Below, one piece after another: positions 46,389 to 55,027 of a stretch of 64,000 bases of DNA. Below the pieces are notes generated by a model. That model saw only the letters and a program-made list of their open reading frames with translations, ran no database searches and was not told the origin of the DNA. Both the position numbers and the translations under genes were made by a program. How positions within the stretch are numbered: the first letter of the stretch is position 1; each line of letters starts with the position of its first letter. Source of the stretch: Puteibacter caeruleilacunae (lineage in GTDB: Bacteria; Bacteroidota; Bacteroidia; Bacteroidales; Prolixibacteraceae); contig SJCO01000007.1 in NCBI GenBank assembly GCA_005217565.1, forward strand, positions 282,939 to 346,938. The letters are read 5' to 3'.

Positions 46389-47018
46389 TTAAACCTTGAA
46401 CATTGAGAGTTTATCTTCTACCGCCTTTCGTAACATAAGCGTAAATCCAACAGCAATTTCTTTGCGAAACATTTCCCGTACGGTCTTAACAGCTCGATAT
46501 ACTTGTTTTCGTGCAGATTCAATTGATATAGAAGTAATTTCAGCTATTTCATCATACTCCATCGACTCGTTAAAGCGTAAATACATAATCTCGCGTTGCT
46601 TTGCAGGTAATCTCTTGATCAAGGCTTTTATTCGTCTGTTGCGCAGTGCCTTCTCTTCGTCATGAATTAGGCGATGTTCAATGCTATATTCAGTCTGAAA
46701 GAACCCATCCTCTTCTGGGAGTAATGCTTTTTTCCTTTGGGCATTAAGTTGACGGATTAATTCACGCTTTAGAGCTAGAAACAAGTAGAACTTTATATGA
46801 TTAGGACCTATTTTTATAGAATTTCTCTTTTGATATAGCTCAAAAAACAAGTCCTGAATACAATCTTTCACAGTATCCTCATCTTCACAGATTTTGGTTC
46901 CATAACGATAAACAGCATCAACATGTAGCGAATACAACATGGCAAATGCCTGTTTATCACCTTGTTTGAAGAGTTTCCACATCTCCTCCTCTCCCAAATA
47001 ATTTCCCTTTCTACTCAT
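46389..47018 (-). CDS. ECF-type RNA polymerase sigma factor
   Basis: 209 residues from the ATG at 47018 (MSRKGNYLGEEEMW); 25 upstream in-frame residues are poor. Region 2 (AFAMLYSLHVDAVYRYG, DTVKDCIQDLFFELYQKR) and region 4 (LPAKQREIMYLRFNESMEYDEIAEITSISIESARKQVYRAV) are clear. In Bacteroidota such factors usually work with a FecR-type anti-sigma, but none is adjacent here. The C-terminal tail (VGFTLMLRKAVEDKL) is somewhat longer than usual. Confidence 0.9.
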   Translation of the reverse strand: MSRKGNYLGEEEMWKLFKQGDKQAFAMLYSLHVDAVYRYGTKICEDEDTVKDCIQDLFFELYQKRNSIKIGPNHIKFYLFLALKRELIRQLNAQRKKALLPEEDGFFQTEYSIEHRLIHDEEKALRNRRIKALIKRLPAKQREIMYLRFNESMEYDEIAEITSISIESARKQVYRAVKTVREMFRKEIAVGFTLMLRKAVEDKLSMFKV

Positions 47019-47229
47019 AGCCCCATTTATTAAAGATCCAACAATTATTGCATTCTTGAATACATCAAACACCGTTAACGAGCACGATCTCAAATCATGA
47101 GATCATTCTATATGCGAAACTACATGGGATATCGATTTTTGTCAATGCACATTTTGACAAAGAAGATGCACTTTATGTTTTGAGTATTTAGGGCCTTGTT
47201 TGCAATGACATATGAAGGAAATAATCTGT

Positions 47230-47262
47230 GGTGTTTTCAAAGGCCGTCCCTTTGAAAACACC
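47230..47262 (-). terminator. Hairpin after the Nim/PNPOx-like gene
   Basis: 14-bp perfect stem GGTGTTTTCAAAGG / CCTTTGAAAACACC with a 5-base loop, just beyond the stop at 47269. No long U-tract follows. Confidence 0.6.
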
Positions 47263-47268
47263 AATAAA

Positions 47269-47748
47269 CTATATCTTGCTTTTACCTGACCACTGCTCGA
47301 TAGTCAGTTTTACTATTTCAGTCTTCTGAAGCGCTTTTTGGGCATACTTCATACCTTCTTCTTTAAATTCAGGAGAGTATTTATCTACAATAAGCTCTAA
47401 TGCTTTTAACTGCTCTACCTCAGATAAACGAAGCGAAGCTTTACAATCAAGAATTATGGATTGATATTCGGTCGTGAATTTTTTAGGAATCACTTTTTCC
47501 ATTCCTACAATACAAAAAGAAACCTTATCACACAGATTAATGCAACGTAATTTTCTTCCTTCCAAAGCACAATGGAAATAGATAGCATCATTGCCATCCC
47601 AAGCATAGTTCAAAGGAATACCATAAGCTCCGTCTTCTTCTCCTCTCAGCGACAGTACACCATAATTAGCGGTCTTAAGTAATTCCTTGGCAGACTGCTC
47701 TTCTAATCCCCTCTCGTTCCTTCTCATTTCTTGATTTGTATACTTCAT
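47269..47748 (-). CDS. Pyridoxamine 5'-phosphate oxidase-like flavoprotein (Nim-type)
   Basis: 159 residues. The split-barrel FMN fold is indicated by YGVLSLRGEEDGAYGIPLNYAWDGNDAIYFHCA and RKLRCINLCDKVSFCIVG. Relatives include NimA-type proteins linked to nitroimidazole resistance and general FMN-binding reductases; the role here is not set. The neighbouring sigma gene is on the same strand but 250 bases away. Confidence 0.85.
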   Translation of the reverse strand: MKYTNQEMRRNERGLEEQSAKELLKTANYGVLSLRGEEDGAYGIPLNYAWDGNDAIYFHCALEGRKLRCINLCDKVSFCIVGMEKVIPKKFTTEYQSIILDCKASLRLSEVEQLKALELIVDKYSPEFKEEGMKYAQKALQKTEIVKLTIEQWSGKSKI

Positions 47749-47886
47749 CTGTTTTTATTTTTGACATTTGTCCTTCATCTTTGAGCTACAACACGCCGAA
47801 AGATTCTTCCGACTCTTCCATGTGTACCTCTAATTCTCACACGTGAATCCATAATCCACTTACATCAAGCAAAAATAGTGAAAATT

Positions 47887-48429
47887 CTATTTCTGGATAC
47901 GAAAAATAAGGGTACTCCCTTTCTGGATGAAGAAATCTGGCTTTGTATTACATTTCCCTTGACTTAAGCCAACGTCATCAGAGAAATTCATGACAAGCAA
48001 TTCCTCTTTATCTGTTTCAATATACTCGTAGTCGATTCCTTTTATAACCGCCAAACAAGCTCCATCAATTAAACTTAATTGAAAGGTTCCCTGCTCTGTT
48101 GTTATGTGAAATGCATTTGAATAGTTATAAGTTGTATACTTGAGCTTTACTGCAGCATTCTCCGTTATATATTCCTTGAAACTAACATCATAAATCTCAT
48201 TTTTATCTGGTCGGATATTTAAATTCGCTTCGTTTTTTGTAAACACTGCTACTTGAGAATCACCTTCTTCCAATTTGTACTGAATCATACCACTTACAGT
48301 ACCTTTCTTCTCTGCCTGTTTTAATTTCTGAAAAATCGATGGAAATCCTTCTCCTTCTTTGTAAAATTTGTCTTGTGCAAATGAATTCAATGAGCACAAT
48401 ACGCTTAGAATGACTAATAACTGTTTCAT
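47887..48429 (-). CDS. Hypothetical secreted protein
   Basis: 180 residues with a signal peptide (MKQLLVILSVLCSLNSFAQD). The mature part is beta-rich and has no motif recognised. Part of a group of three small genes on the minus strand with short spacers. Function unknown. Confidence 0.75.
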   Translation of the reverse strand: MKQLLVILSVLCSLNSFAQDKFYKEGEGFPSIFQKLKQAEKKGTVSGMIQYKLEEGDSQVAVFTKNEANLNIRPDKNEIYDVSFKEYITENAAVKLKYTTYNYSNAFHITTEQGTFQLSLIDGACLAVIKGIDYEYIETDKEELLVMNFSDDVGLSQGKCNTKPDFFIQKGSTLIFRIQK

Positions 48430-48511
48430 AGAGTTGATTTTAATTGTTTATTTTTTGTGTGAAATATAATATGCTACTAAAGACATTGGACTTCTCACAA
48501 ATCTGCATTAG

Positions 48512-49102
48512 CTATATCCATTGATACGGACTATCTGTTAGGATAGACTGCTTACCAAACTGCTCCTGCATTTCTTCCATTGTAAGATGCTTGTTAGTTT
48601 TCCACCATTTACGATACAGTTTTTTGATCTTCACCATATCCTTATGATCTAACAACTTACCATCTACACGATCAATAATATTATTAATTCCTATGTAATA
48701 AAAATCAACCTTATAGAGATTATGATCCTTCGGATAGTTCATCTCTTTTTTGTACTCTGTTCTAAACCTGCAATTCTGTTCAAATACCCAATTAGAACGA
48801 AGTAAAACCTCAATAAAATACGCAGATCGAATCCCTCTATAATTATCCGTCCAAAAATCTGGTGCAAATGTTGAAGAATAAGGTTTTCCTAAACCAATAA
48901 ACACTTTATCTGGTCGATCGATTTCTTTAATTAGCAGAGGAATAACTGCTTTACCTTGAGTAAAGAGTGAATCCACCAAAGTATGCACTTCTTTAATGCT
49001 AGGCCGACTTGACAAATCTTCTAAATACTTATTGGTATTCTGTGCTTTAGCGGCAATAATTACACCAAGCATAACAAAAACCACAGTGACTATATATCTC
49101 AT
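48512..49102 (-). CDS. Hypothetical secreted protein
   Basis: 196 residues with a signal peptide (cleaved near AKAQ). It contains GLGKPYSSTFAPDFW, PKDHNLYKVDFYYIGINN and KKLYRKWWKTNKHL. I do not recognise a family. It is in the same orientation as its neighbours, 82 bases from the next gene. Confidence 0.75.
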   Translation of the reverse strand: MRYIVTVVFVMLGVIIAAKAQNTNKYLEDLSSRPSIKEVHTLVDSLFTQGKAVIPLLIKEIDRPDKVFIGLGKPYSSTFAPDFWTDNYRGIRSAYFIEVLLRSNWVFEQNCRFRTEYKKEMNYPKDHNLYKVDFYYIGINNIIDRVDGKLLDHKDMVKIKKLYRKWWKTNKHLTMEEMQEQFGKQSILTDSPYQWI

Positions 49103-49145
49103 AATTAATCATTAAAAGGTTAATATAGAATAACAATATTCATTT

Positions 49146-49829
49146 CTAAAAGTATAATTTCAGCCTTCCATACAGAATTAGATAATTCCATATCAGATGT
49201 GCGATTAAAGTGATCCAGATATTCCTTTTCCACTGATAAACAAGGGAAAAAATCCAACAGCAAGGAAGTATCACTAACCAATTGCTAGCAGAAAAAAGAT
49301 GAATCACGCTTGCACTTATACCATTCACAATCCAAGTATGCTTGTCGAATCGTTTAAACTGTTTTTCAAATAGATAACCTCTTATAAAAAGCTCTTCAGC
49401 CATTACAGATAAAGTCACCACAATCACAAGAACAGTACTACTAAACTTCTTCTCCTCCAACGTGAAATGACCAATAACATGTCCTCTCAAGCTTTCATAA
49501 TTGAAAAACCTGATTAAATCAAATTTTTCAACAACATCTACAGTATATCTACCAGCTATAATCATGCCAGGAATAATCAATAGATTGCTCCACTTAAAAA
49601 GTTTTTTAGGATTAAAATACTCCTTAAGTTCTATATCCAATTGATTTATATGGATCTTCCAGAGATAGAACATCAAAAAAATACCACAAAGGTTAATCAG
49701 TTGACAATAGCCTAAACTATAAACATTTCGATAACCTATTGTAATAACCATCAGGTTAGTAATGCCAAATATTATCGTTAAAGTGATAAGTTCATAAGGC
49801 CAGGAAATTCTTCGGATTACATGTTGCAT
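49146..49829 (-). CDS. CPBP-family intramembrane metalloprotease
   Basis: 227 residues with about six membrane helices. VMAEELFIRGYLFEKQF is the EExxxR motif and SASVIHLF and LIAHLIWN provide the other two motifs of the CPBP (CAAX-like/bacteriocin-processing) family. It cleaves within the membrane; the substrate is unknown. Confidence 0.85.
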   Translation of the reverse strand: MQHVIRRISWPYELITLTIIFGITNLMVITIGYRNVYSLGYCQLINLCGIFLMFYLWKIHINQLDIELKEYFNPKKLFKWSNLLIIPGMIIAGRYTVDVVEKFDLIRFFNYESLRGHVIGHFTLEEKKFSSTVLVIVVTLSVMAEELFIRGYLFEKQFKRFDKHTWIVNGISASVIHLFSASNWLVILPCCWIFSLVYQWKRNIWITLIAHLIWNYLILYGRLKLYF

Positions 49830-50046
49830 TGTACTTGTATTCGGGACAAACAGACTTTAAAAAGACTGTGGTTGTTTTCGTTTTTCATGGGTATTGATAT
49901 TACTTGATTTAATAGCTCCTTTTCACATCCCTAATTCATGTTATGTAGGCATATATAAGGGCTTTAAACCAAATTTAATAACATATTATTAATCCTACAA
50001 CATTTTTTAAGATTACCTCGATTTTTTTTAATAGACGACACCTAAT
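49830..50046. other. Intergenic region, nothing recognised
   Basis: About 220 bases between the CPBP gene start and the GH78 terminator. AT-rich, no ORF or RNA seen; the CPBP promoter must be here. Confidence 0.3.
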
Positions 50047-50115
50047 AAAAAAAACCTTACACCAATATCTATCAAATCCTGTCTTGCTACTTCAATAGAT
50101 AAAGTGTAAGGTTTT
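50047..50115 (-). terminator. GH78 terminator
   Basis: Minus strand 12-bp stem AAAACCTTACAC / GTGTAAGGTTTT (50051-50062 with 50104-50115), with an inner pairing ATCTAT/ATAGAT and eight U residues at 50047-50054. Confidence 0.8.
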
Positions 50116-50131
50116 ACAACTAACACAACAC

Positions 50132-52270
50132 TTATTTTAACTTCTCTCTCAGCACCTTTGGTCCCTCGATAGATTTATTGTTCCATTCGAGCGTTGTACC
50201 TTTAGGTATTGATATCTTAAGGTTATTTCCATCAATATCTACTACAACATTTCCATAAATCGTAGGCACACAAGCACTTGCCCATTCTAATTTACCTAAG
50301 TTTGGTTGCAATGAAAAACGTCTCCAACCGTCATCTACAGGCTTTAATCCAAACAACTCAGAAGGGAGCAATGCTGCAGGACCAGAACTCCAAGCATGAC
50401 ATAGACTCTTTGCATATGATCGCTCATAGAATGAATATTGTTGTTCATAGGTCTCGTGAGGATTATATGCCTCCCAGAATGTAGTTGCACCTTTATTAAG
50501 CATTCCTCCCCAATATTCAGATACATGCTTAAGCATATAGTCGATATTTCCCATCTGCGCCACAGCCATAACTTCAAAACCCGACATATAAGGAGTTCCA
50601 ACAGGCCTAATTTCATCCTTCTCCAACATATTCTTTATGCCCTTAGCTTCATCCAGATCTGTTAACCCTGATACTATTGATAAGAAATTAGGATGTCTTG
50701 TTATTTCACTGATCGGATCATTCTTTGACAACCAAACATGCTCTTCCTTGTTCCAGGCAACCTCTTTTAGTTTTGCTTTTAAGCTTTGTGAAGTACGTTC
50801 TAAATCATTTGCTAAATCATCATGTCCAACACGTCGTGCCAATTTAGCTCCACTTTTTTGTGCCCACCACCATAAAATCTGTAAAGCTGTCCATTTATCT
50901 TGATTAACCCAATCAATAAACAACCAGGTACCTGCATTTGAAATTAGAAAGCCTTCAGAATCGCATCGTGCAGACAAACAATCAAGAGTTTCTTTAATCC
51001 TCTCCCACTCATGCTGCAAATGAGTGGAATCGGCATAGTAGAGTTGATACTGATCTTGAGCAATTATCCACCAAAGAGAATAATCAATAATACCATTAAT
51101 ATCCCTTTCTTTTATCCCTGCGCGACCAAGAGCAACAAGGGACCTTCGTACTAACTCAGGTTCTGAAAAAGTATAAGCATTCACAAGTAAGCTCATTGCC
51201 AAATCACCTGTCCATGGTAAACGATCACGTTTTATTCCATCTAACAGAAAATCATGCATACACAAGCGCAATGTATAAGCGCTATTCATCCATATTTTCG
51301 TCAATTCTGAGTCAGAACACGCAAACGCTCCTTTGTAAGTCGCAGGATAATAGATTGCTTCACACGATACATCAGAGATTTCGTTATGCTCAGCATACAC
51401 ATAACGGAATGCCACCGGATTTTTAGTTCTCCATTTCCCGTTCTCCTGCTTTACCAATTCCAGCGATTGCTCTTTTTGATTACAATCAACATCCAAAGCC
51501 TCTTTTTCTGATTCTCCAACGTTAATCACTGGTTTATCTTCTCCTACTACCGTTATATACCCTAGTAATTCTCTTCCAAAATCAAATAATACATCGTTTG
51601 TAACCGCCAAAGCATTTAATTTTGTAGTTGGATTTTCTAGTCGATGCGGCGGTACATCCGCTGTATTTTGAGGATGCTTAAACGCGATCTCCCATTCCCC
51701 ATCAGGAGATCGCCACTCCCAGTTATTCAATGATGTAGAAAGCGCTTTACTATACATTATAAGCGCGACAGGATCATTTTTTGTCGCAATTTCAAATTGA
51801 ATACGCTGTACCATCAAATCCTTTTCTAGTTCTATCTCCTGCTCATCCGGTTGATCCGAAAAAGACGCAATATACGATCCATTGATGATAACCTTACCAT
51901 CACCAACTGCTCTAAACTTAATAGAACTCAGCTGTTGGGGATTTTTAAGGCTTAAACGAAATTCCCCTTTGGTATATGGTTGATGATAAACACCAGGATA
52001 GTTTACTTTAAGCTTAGCATCTACGGTTCGCTTACGCAGCAATTGAAGTCGCCAGCACTCCAGTTCTGAAGCACCATAAATCCAAGGTGTAGCAGATTCA
52101 TTGATATTCATTTTCGGACTTGGATCAACTTTGCTGTACGTTGGATCGATTATCGCAAACCTGGAGAATTTATGAGCCTTTGATTGAGCTATAACACTCG
52201 TTACGCTACAAAATAGTACAATGAAACCAATTAGTCTTTTTGAAGAGATTATTCCCTTAGCTGTCATCAT
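50132..52270 (-). CDS. Alpha-L-rhamnosidase-like glycoside hydrolase (GH78)
   Basis: 712 residues with a signal peptide (cleaved near VIAQS). The order TLRLCMHDFLLDGIKRDRLPWTGDLAMSLL, the six-hairpin barrel (INGIIDYSLWWII, TWLFIDWVNQDKW) and a C-terminal beta domain matches GH78. The Asp-rich DGIKRDR segment stands for the DCPQRDE motif of characterised enzymes, so activity on L-rhamnose is a family-based guess. It is the last gene of a minus-strand cluster with two related hydrolases upstream. Two adjacent ATG codons (52270, 52267) are possible starts. Confidence 0.82.
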   Translation of the reverse strand: MMTAKGIISSKRLIGFIVLFCSVTSVIAQSKAHKFSRFAIIDPTYSKVDPSPKMNINESATPWIYGASELECWRLQLLRKRTVDAKLKVNYPGVYHQPYTKGEFRLSLKNPQQLSSIKFRAVGDGKVIINGSYIASFSDQPDEQEIELEKDLMVQRIQFEIATKNDPVALIMYSKALSTSLNNWEWRSPDGEWEIAFKHPQNTADVPPHRLENPTTKLNALAVTNDVLFDFGRELLGYITVVGEDKPVINVGESEKEALDVDCNQKEQSLELVKQENGKWRTKNPVAFRYVYAEHNEISDVSCEAIYYPATYKGAFACSDSELTKIWMNSAYTLRLCMHDFLLDGIKRDRLPWTGDLAMSLLVNAYTFSEPELVRRSLVALGRAGIKERDINGIIDYSLWWIIAQDQYQLYYADSTHLQHEWERIKETLDCLSARCDSEGFLISNAGTWLFIDWVNQDKWTALQILWWWAQKSGAKLARRVGHDDLANDLERTSQSLKAKLKEVAWNKEEHVWLSKNDPISEITRHPNFLSIVSGLTDLDEAKGIKNMLEKDEIRPVGTPYMSGFEVMAVAQMGNIDYMLKHVSEYWGGMLNKGATTFWEAYNPHETYEQQYSFYERSYAKSLCHAWSSGPAALLPSELFGLKPVDDGWRRFSLQPNLGKLEWASACVPTIYGNVVVDIDGNNLKISIPKGTTLEWNNKSIEGPKVLREKLK

Positions 52271-52330
52271 GAATAGTTTTTATTAAAATCATTCCATTAG
52301 CAACAAACATGCTAACTAGTAATGTCACAA

Positions 52331-52365
52331 AAAAGGGCGAATTCTACCAGTAAAAATCCGCCCTT
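52331..52365 (-). terminator. Terminator after the second GH78 gene
   Basis: Minus strand stem AAGGGCG / CGCCCTT (52359-52365 with 52333-52339), followed by a short run of U residues. Confidence 0.65.
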
Positions 52366-52417
52366 AAACTCTAACCAGAAAAGAGTTTGATCAATTATCT
52401 GTGTATCTATGTATAAT

Positions 52418-54967
52418 TTAAAGTACAATCATCTTTTTGGCATACTGATTTTTGCCGTATAACAGATTGTAGATATAAATTCCGGGTGTAACATTTCCTT
52501 TATTGAAGGTTACTTCATTTTTACCTTGCTGAAATGAGGAAGTATTAATCTCTTTCACCATCTTGCCTGATAAATCACTAATCCACAATCTTGAATTCTT
52601 AACCTCTGGCAGGTTTACTGTGATATTGGTAGACGCATTAAAAGGATTTGGATAATTCTGTTCCAGGATTTCCTCCTGATCAATCATTAAATACGAAGTT
52701 ACTACAGGCTTTGTATATTCAATAGTCCAATCTCCTGCTGAAAGCTCATAATAGTCAAAATCGGCATCAGCACTGGCAGTCAGCTCTTTCGCGTCTCCAC
52801 CATTCACTTTTAGCGCTCCACTATTCTTTGGAATACGTACAACCGCTTTTGTGCCAGTTGGAACAGTCACCGCTTCCTTCACCTTGTCTCCATCTTCAGC
52901 ATACAACAATGAAATCTCGCCTTTTACTGTTGTGAATTTACACTTTACATTTCCAACAACCGAAGGATCTGGAAATACAGTAAACTCCTCGAATCCTGGC
53001 TTTGTGGGCTGAATCCCGGCAATATTCTTGTAGAATGTTGAAAGTGGTCCTCCACTCCAGGCATGATTGATTGATGCTCCGTATGACCAGAATTCCCACA
53101 ACGTTGTACATTCAGGATGGTTAACCATTTGAGCATAGCGTTTTTTGAATCGCTCAATAGCAAATTTACCCTGTCCCATTTTAAACAAAGCCTCCATCAC
53201 ATACTTCTCCATATACGGACTTGCATGCTCAACCTTTTTAAACAAATTGTAGATTACAGGATATTTTGCTTGCTCTGCAATTCCTGAAACTACAGCCAAT
53301 GCATTACCTCTATCATCAGTTTCTTCGTTATAACCTGGCGAACGGTAACCATTAGAAGTCCAGAATACAGTATTCACACGCTTTTTAATGGCAGCCATCT
53401 TCGCTTTTATGGTATTAGCCTCATCAGTCTTACCCAGGTAATTTGCCATGTAAGCCAAATTATCCAACGCAATATATACCCAAACATGCTCAGACAACTC
53501 TCTATCAATCTGACTTCCCCAGTCTCCCCAGGTCCAACCACCACGTCTGAAAGGCACAGTTCCATCTTCGGCCACTTTCCATAAGTCAAGGTATTTTTTG
53601 ATATGTGGATATGCTTTCTGCATCATAGCATCATCGCCAGTATACATGAAATAACGACCAAAGCCATATTTTCCAACAGCTGCCAAAATCTGCTGAGGCA
53701 ATTCATTTCCCCAATTACCTGCAGGTATTGGTCCATACAATGTTGCATCACCTCTTTGCCAGTCGAACAATTCATTATACATCTTTCTGCCCAAATCAAT
53801 TGCTTTGTTGTTCAATAGGTAGAACGCTTCCTCTGTCAAGATGGTACCATCGCCAATCCATTGAGCACGTTCACGGTCTGGACAATCAAAATAGGTATCA
53901 CGCATATTTACATACAATGTTCTCTGCGCTTTTTTGAAGTATCTCATCAGGTAATCATCAGCGACCTCAAAAGTCCCATCAAATTCAGTGTCATATCCCG
54001 ACTCCATGTATCCAACTTCAAGCACTTCAATTCCCTCTTCAAACTCAAAATGAATAGCATGTCCACTTAGCCATGGTAAATGCAAGTACTCTTGTTCCCC
54101 GTCTTTCGTTACATACTCACCTCGTAAAGGCACATCATTAAGTTTATGCAGATTATCAGGATTCATTCTAATCATTTTACCTGCAGGAGCTTTTACCTTC
54201 AAATAAGGATGATATTGCATGTTATAAGGAAGCTTCAACACCACCTTATTGTTCTCTAACGTAAATTGTGTGGTTCTATGAAGCGGGTAAGTCTTAAACA
54301 AAGGTATCGGTCTCTTTGCTAAATTATTCCAAGGAGCCACTCCTTCTGTACCAACATTTGAAGCTGTCACCCAAGATGAGTCATCAAAATCCTCATTTTG
54401 CCAACCTTCAATAGCTTCTGCAGCAACAAATCGTAAATTAGACTCAGGTAAACGATAATTTCCCTGTGGTGCCTCTGTTCCCTGAAATGCCTTTGCCCTG
54501 TTAATCTTCCAGGTACTATCACTTACAATTTGCTGATCTTCGGCTAAACAATCGAAGAAAAATCCAGCTTGTTTACTATCCTTATGTGAGAATCCCTCAC
54601 GCCCGAAATACCACAATTGTACTGCAATAGTATTATCTCCATCCTTTAGCCATGGAGCCAAATCCACTTCATCGAAATACGTATCATTTGGATTAGGACC
54701 ACGTTTCAACTGTCCTTCAAACACTGCCAAATCGCCATTAATCCACAACCAATACTTACTATCGGCCGATATTCTGGCTACTGCTTTATCAGGTTTTCCA
54801 TCAAGAGATACTTGTTTACGTAGCTGATACCACTGATTAGAGCTATGTTCAAAATCAGGATGTGATATCCATAATGCGGTTTTTGGAGTTTCATTTGTAC
54901 AACCATACAGAAATAGCATACATAACATGATGCCGGCGCACAGTGTAATAAGCGTGTTTTTCTTCAT
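52418..54967 (-). CDS. Alpha-L-rhamnosidase (GH78) with T9SS sorting domain
   Basis: 849 residues. The signal peptide has a lipobox-like end (LCMLFLYGC). An N-terminal beta-sandwich (ARISADSKYWLWINGDLAVFEGQLKRG) is followed by the GH78 barrel with TYFDCPDRERAQWIGDGTI, which contains the CPDRER acid motif, and WEFWSYGASINHAWSGGP. The C-terminal 75 residues are a type A sorting domain (QNYPNPFNASTNI, LRYGKN-like end, KKMIVL). A lipobox and a T9SS sorting domain are usually alternatives. It precedes the first GH78 in the cluster. Confidence 0.9.
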   Translation of the reverse strand: MKKNTLITLCAGIMLCMLFLYGCTNETPKTALWISHPDFEHSSNQWYQLRKQVSLDGKPDKAVARISADSKYWLWINGDLAVFEGQLKRGPNPNDTYFDEVDLAPWLKDGDNTIAVQLWYFGREGFSHKDSKQAGFFFDCLAEDQQIVSDSTWKINRAKAFQGTEAPQGNYRLPESNLRFVAAEAIEGWQNEDFDDSSWVTASNVGTEGVAPWNNLAKRPIPLFKTYPLHRTTQFTLENNKVVLKLPYNMQYHPYLKVKAPAGKMIRMNPDNLHKLNDVPLRGEYVTKDGEQEYLHLPWLSGHAIHFEFEEGIEVLEVGYMESGYDTEFDGTFEVADDYLMRYFKKAQRTLYVNMRDTYFDCPDRERAQWIGDGTILTEEAFYLLNNKAIDLGRKMYNELFDWQRGDATLYGPIPAGNWGNELPQQILAAVGKYGFGRYFMYTGDDAMMQKAYPHIKKYLDLWKVAEDGTVPFRRGGWTWGDWGSQIDRELSEHVWVYIALDNLAYMANYLGKTDEANTIKAKMAAIKKRVNTVFWTSNGYRSPGYNEETDDRGNALAVVSGIAEQAKYPVIYNLFKKVEHASPYMEKYVMEALFKMGQGKFAIERFKKRYAQMVNHPECTTLWEFWSYGASINHAWSGGPLSTFYKNIAGIQPTKPGFEEFTVFPDPSVVGNVKCKFTTVKGEISLLYAEDGDKVKEAVTVPTGTKAVVRIPKNSGALKVNGGDAKELTASADADFDYYELSAGDWTIEYTKPVVTSYLMIDQEEILEQNYPNPFNASTNITVNLPEVKNSRLWISDLSGKMVKEINTSSFQQGKNEVTFNKGNVTPGIYIYNLLYGKNQYAKKMIVL

Positions 54968-55027
54968 CTGATCTGATCTGTTCTATTGTTATTATAAAGT
55001 TATTGAATATTATTAACAGAGTAGAAT

